Part shown: piece by piece, positions 61,240 to 64,000 of the stretch
How the letters are laid out: the number at the start of each line of letters is the position of its first letter
How positions within the stretch are numbered: the first letter of the stretch is position 1
Assembly (NCBI RefSeq): GCF_900188005.1
Contig: NZ_FZNR01000015.1
Coordinates: 1-64,000 of the forward strand
DNA from: Actinoplanes regularis
GTDB lineage: Bacteria > Actinomycetota > Actinomycetes > Mycobacteriales > Micromonosporaceae
Direction: 5' to 3'
DNA length: 64,000 bases
Notes under the pieces: generated by a model
The model's database searches: none
Seen by the model: only the letters and a program-made list of their open reading frames with translations
What the model was told of the DNA's origin: nothing
Made by a program: the position numbers and the translations under genes

Positions 61240-61742
61240 CGGTTCTCCTCCTGGCGGTCGGCGTCCGACCGGCTCCAGTTTCCGAGCTTCTCTGCGAGGG
61301 CGGCACCGGAATCGGGTCCGTTGTCGCGGGCCACCACGAAAATGGTGTCGTCGCCGGCGATGGTGCCGACCACATCCGAGAGGCCGGAGCGGTCCAGCGC
61401 GCTGGCCAGGAACTGGGCGGCGCCCGGCGGGGTACGCAGGACCGCGATGTTCCCGCTCGAGTCGACGCCGGTGAGCAGCTCCCTGAGCAGCCGGATCAGC
61501 CGGGCCGGCCCCTGCCCGGTGGTCTCGCGCAGCGGCCGCTTGCCGTCCTCCGGGATCAGGTAGGCGCCGCTGACCTTGACCGCGTTCAGCTCCTCCAGGT
61601 CACGGGAGAGCGTGGCCTGGGTGACCTGCACGCCCTCCGCGGCGAGCAGGTCGGCCAGTTCGGTCTGCGAGCGCACGGTGCGACCCCGGATCAGTTCGAC
61701 GATCCGGGCGTGCCGTCCCGCCCTCGTGATCGGTCCGCTCAC
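61236..61742 (-). CDS. argR: Arginine repressor
   Basis: The 168-residue regulator has an N-terminal winged helix (RHARIVELIRGRTVRSQTEL, then QATLSRDLEELNAVK) and a C-terminal hexamerisation/arginine-binding domain (AQFLASALDRSGLSDVVGTIAGDDTIFVV). It represses arginine genes when arginine is plentiful. GTG at 61742 has no strong ribosome site but follows a repeated linker (61743-61794) with GGAGCGAAGC before the start. In operon with argF upstream and the unknown gene downstream. Confidence 0.95.
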   Translation of the reverse strand: MSGPITRAGRHARIVELIRGRTVRSQTELADLLAAEGVQVTQATLSRDLEELNAVKVSGAYLIPEDGKRPLRETTGQGPARLIRLLRELLTGVDSSGNIAVLRTPPGAAQFLASALDRSGLSDVVGTIAGDDTIFVVARDNGPDSGAALAEKLGNWSRSDADRQEENR

Positions 61743-61794
61743 TTCGACACCCCGCTTCGCTCCGCGCCGATGAGGAGCTCCTTCCGGTCGCTCA
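61743..61794 (-). repeat. Intra-operon linker, copy 2
   Basis: The 48 bases between argF and argR open with the stop codon in TGAGCGA and contain ATCGG, GGAGCGAAGC and GTG before the next gene's GTGAGC start. The linker between argB and argD has the same parts in the same order, so this is a repeated type of operon spacer. Confidence 0.5.
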
Positions 61795-62724
61795 TGCCTC
61801 GTTGACCGCCAGCAGCCAGGCCAGCAGCGCCTTCTGGGCGTGCAGGCGGTTCTCGGCCTCGTCGAAGACGACGCTCTGCGGGCCGTCCATCACCTCGTCG
61901 GTGATCTCGTCGCCGCGGTGCGCCGGCAGGCAGTGCAGCACGATCGCCTCCGGATCGGCGACCGCCAGCAGTTCCTTGTTGATCTGGTACGGCCGGAACG
62001 GGGTGAGCCGGTCCTTGCCGTCCGCCTCCTGCCCCATCGACGTCCAGGTGTCGGTCGCCACCACGTGCGCGGCGTCCGCGGCCTCACGCGGGTCGCGCAG
62101 CACCTCGACCGAACCGCCGGTCCACGCGGCGATCTCGGCGGCACGGGCGACCACGGCCGGGGCCGGGTCGAAACCGGACGGGCCGGCCACCCGCACGTTC
62201 ATCCCGGCGGTGGCCCCGGCCAGCAGGTAGGAGTGGGCCATGTTGTTGGCGGCGTCACCGACGTACGCCAGGGTCTTCCCCCCGGTGGTGCCGAACCGCT
62301 CCCGGATGGTCAGCAGGTCGGCCAGCAGTTGGCAGGGGTGGTAGCCGTCGGAGAGCGCGTTGATCACCGGCACGTCGACGCCGGAGGCCAGCTCGGCCAG
62401 GCGCTCGTCTCCGTGCGTGCGGTAGACCATCGCCGCGACGTACCGGGAGACCACCCGCCCCGCGTCGGCCAGGCTCTCGCCCCGGCCGAAGTGCGTGTTC
62501 TGGGTGTCCACGATGATCGGCTGACCGCCCAGCTCGGCGATGCCGGCCTCGAACGACAGCCGGGTCCGCAGGCTGGCCTTGTCGAAGAAGACCGCGACCG
62601 AGCGGGGGCCGGCCAGCGGGGTGAACCCGAACCGGTTCGCCTTCATCTCGGCGGCCAGGTCGAGGACGTCGGACTGCTCCTTCGGGCTGAGGTCGTCGTC
62701 GCGGAGGAAGTGGCGCAGGGTCAC
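61792..62724 (-). CDS. argF: Ornithine carbamoyltransferase
   Basis: Makes citrulline from ornithine and carbamoyl phosphate. The 310-residue product has the carbamoyl-phosphate loop ASLRTRLSFEAG, YRTHGDERLAELA, DGYHPCQLLADLLTI (the HPxQ-type motif) and the ornithine-binding LHCLPAHRGDEITDEV. GTG at 62724 overlaps the argD stop (GTGA). Usual trimeric cytoplasmic enzyme. Confidence 0.97.
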   Translation of the reverse strand: MTLRHFLRDDDLSPKEQSDVLDLAAEMKANRFGFTPLAGPRSVAVFFDKASLRTRLSFEAGIAELGGQPIIVDTQNTHFGRGESLADAGRVVSRYVAAMVYRTHGDERLAELASGVDVPVINALSDGYHPCQLLADLLTIRERFGTTGGKTLAYVGDAANNMAHSYLLAGATAGMNVRVAGPSGFDPAPAVVARAAEIAAWTGGSVEVLRDPREAADAAHVVATDTWTSMGQEADGKDRLTPFRPYQINKELLAVADPEAIVLHCLPAHRGDEITDEVMDGPQSVVFDEAENRLHAQKALLAWLLAVNEA

Positions 62725-63875
62725 CGGATACCGTCCAGGGCAGCGATCAGGGCGTCCACCTGATCGGAGGAGATGATCAGGGGCGGGGCGAGCCGGACGA
62801 CGTCCGGCTTGGTCGCGTTGACGAGGAAGCCCGCGTCGCGCAGCTTCGCCGCGATCTCCGCGGAGACCGGCTCGTTGAGGACGATGCCGAGGAGCAGCCC
62901 GGCGCCACGGACCTTCTTCACGTACGGGTGGTTCAGCCCCTCGATCCCGCGACGGAGCTGCTCACCGACCCGCTTGACGTGGTCGAGCAGCCCCTCCCCG
63001 GCGATCGTCCGGACCACCGCGAGGCCCGCCGCGCAGGCGACCGGGTTGCCGGCGAACGTGCTGCCGTGCATGCCCGGCTGCAGCAGGTCGGCGGCCGCGC
63101 CGAAGGCGATGCAGGCGCCCAGCGGCAGCCCGCCGCCGAGCCCCTTGGCCAGCGTCACGATGTCCGGCTCGACACCCTCGCTCTGGTGGTGGAACCAGTG
63201 CCCGGTCCGCCCGACGCCGGTCTGGATCTCGTCGAGGACGAGCAGCGCGCCGTGGCGGGTGCAGATCTCCCGGGCCGCGGTCAGGTAACCGGCCGGCGGG
63301 ACGACCACGCCGTTCTCGCCCTGGATCGGCTCGAGGATGACCATCGCGGTCGCGTCGGTGACGGCCGCCTCGAGGGCGCTGATCTCCCCGTACGGGATAT
63401 GGGAGACGTCGCCCGGCAGCGGCCGGAAGGGATCCTGCTTCGCGGGCTGACCGGTCAGGGCCAGCGCGCCCATGGTCCGGCCGTGGAAGGCGCCCTCGGT
63501 GGCGACCACGTGGGTGCGGCCGGTGAGCCGGGAGATCTTGAAGGCGGCCTCGTTGGCCTCGGCGCCGGAGTTGCAGAACAGCACCCGCCCGGCCCGGCCG
63601 GCCAGCGCGAGCAGCAGCTCGGCCAGGGCCACCGACGGCTCGGAGACGTAGAAGTTGGAGACGTGCCCCAGCTGCTGGATCTGCTGGGTGACCGCGGCGA
63701 CCACGGCCGGGTGCGCGTGCCCGAGGGCGTTGACCGCGATGCCGCCGAGGAAGTCGACGTACTGCTTGCCGTCCTCCGCGGTGAGCACCGCGCCCGCGCC
63801 CTTGACCAGACCGAACGCCGGGGTGCCGTAGTTGTTCATCATGGACTGCTGCCAGCGCTCAGGCAGGGTGCTCAC
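62721..63875 (-). CDS. argD: Acetylornithine aminotransferase
   Basis: PLP-dependent transaminase (class III) that converts N-acetylglutamate semialdehyde to N-acetylornithine; may also serve in lysine synthesis. The 384-residue product has VLFCNSGAEANEAAFK, LDEIQTGVGRTG and the PLP lysine in VTLAKGLGGGLPLGA. GTG at 63875 is preceded by AGAGGTGA. It follows argB after a short linker and overlaps argF by four bases. Confidence 0.97.
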   Translation of the reverse strand: MSTLPERWQQSMMNNYGTPAFGLVKGAGAVLTAEDGKQYVDFLGGIAVNALGHAHPAVVAAVTQQIQQLGHVSNFYVSEPSVALAELLLALAGRAGRVLFCNSGAEANEAAFKISRLTGRTHVVATEGAFHGRTMGALALTGQPAKQDPFRPLPGDVSHIPYGEISALEAAVTDATAMVILEPIQGENGVVVPPAGYLTAAREICTRHGALLVLDEIQTGVGRTGHWFHHQSEGVEPDIVTLAKGLGGGLPLGACIAFGAAADLLQPGMHGSTFAGNPVACAAGLAVVRTIAGEGLLDHVKRVGEQLRRGIEGLNHPYVKKVRGAGLLLGIVLNEPVSAEIAAKLRDAGFLVNATKPDVVRLAPPLIISSDQVDALIAALDGIR

Positions 63876-63933
63876 GCTGTCACCTCTGCTTCGCTCCCGA
63901 TGCCAGCGGCCGATTCGCTCGCAAGCTCGCTCA
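63876..63933 (-). repeat. Intra-operon linker, copy 1
   Basis: Spacer from the argB stop to the argD start. It begins TGAGCGAGC, repeats a GCGAGCGAATC motif and ends with GGAGCGAAGC and AGGTG before GTGAGC. It shares layout with the argF-argR linker and has the look of a mobile or templated operon spacer that I recall seeing in other Micromonosporaceae. Confidence 0.5.
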
Positions 63934-64000
63934 TGACGGGACCACCATCGTTCCGATTCCTTCTTCCGTGAAGACTTCGAGCAGCGTCGAGTGGGCGAGC
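63931..64000 (-). CDS. argB: Acetylglutamate kinase, C-terminal end only
   Basis: The last 23 codons are in the window; the rest lies beyond the right edge. The tail reads LAHSTLLEVFTEEGIGTMVV and then PS and a TGA stop. HxxLLEVFTxEGIGTM is the conserved end of ArgB, which phosphorylates N-acetylglutamate. Its position upstream of argD and argF fits the usual argCJBDFR order. Confidence 0.9.
   Translation of the reverse strand, partial: LAHSTLLEVFTEEGIGTMVVPS

Overview
The window is a 64 kb piece of a high-GC actinomycete chromosome. Several features suggest a Micromonosporaceae member close to Actinoplanes: an XRE/DUF5753 plus DUF397 pair, a malEFG-amylase operon beside a MalR/AcrC-type LacI gene, tyrS running towards what looks like an rRNA promoter, and many genes that seem to be leaderless. 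The genus is an inference; no rRNA gene lies inside the window.

Layout. 1-2.9 kb: a probable rRNA-operon promoter leaving the left edge, tyrS, a PPK2 polyphosphate kinase and a small secreted protein. 2.9-7.3 kb: a mannitol-type PTS set (EIICB, EIIA, EI) whose 5' end overlaps a LysR gene. 7.3-12.6 kb: an MFS exporter, a second adenylate kinase, a PemK/MazF-like protein, an agmatinase-family ureohydrolase and a CAP-domain secreted protein. 12.7-16.3 kb: XRE/DUF397 regulators, a membrane-anchored protein with QQAVP repeats and a 3-methyladenine DNA glycosylase. 16.3-21.9 kb: a Pls-type single-module peptide synthetase coupled to an M1 peptidase, inserted next to a broken PHP-domain gene. 21.9-27.9 kb: a HelD-like helicase, two membrane or secreted unknowns and a hybrid histidine kinase. 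28-34.9 kb: a polyamine-type ABC transporter operon with an aldehyde dehydrogenase, divergent from a PucR regulator. 35-42 kb: PhoD phosphatase, unknowns, a TauE-like transporter and a GGDEF/EAL protein. 42-54.2 kb: the maltodextrin operon (malE, malF, malG, amylase, giant amylase-pullulanase) divergent from malR. 54.2-55.8 kb: a gene-free stretch with several operator-like palindromes and an orphan ABC permease whose ATPase partner is cut off after 18 codons. 55.8-64 kb: dapE, argH and an arg operon argB-argD-argF-argR-unknown-argG.

How genes work together. The maltodextrin genes form one tightly overlapping operon: the secreted bimodular enzyme cuts starch or pullulan, MalEFG imports the products and the intracellular amylase breaks them down, with MalR sites upstream. 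The ALDH-potADBC operon looks like uptake plus oxidation of an amine-derived aldehyde under PucR control. The arg operon is one start-stop-coupled unit carrying an unfamiliar 298-residue protein.

The most notable system is the Pls-like enzyme. Its domain order (adenylation, carrier, then six membrane segments with three tandem terminal domains), its length and its by-eye specificity code DAESIGTVVK point to an epsilon-poly-L-lysine-type polymer. The start-codon-overlapping M1 peptidase is a natural candidate for trimming it or for self-protection. The second notable observation is a palindromic element found twice, each time between two convergent genes.
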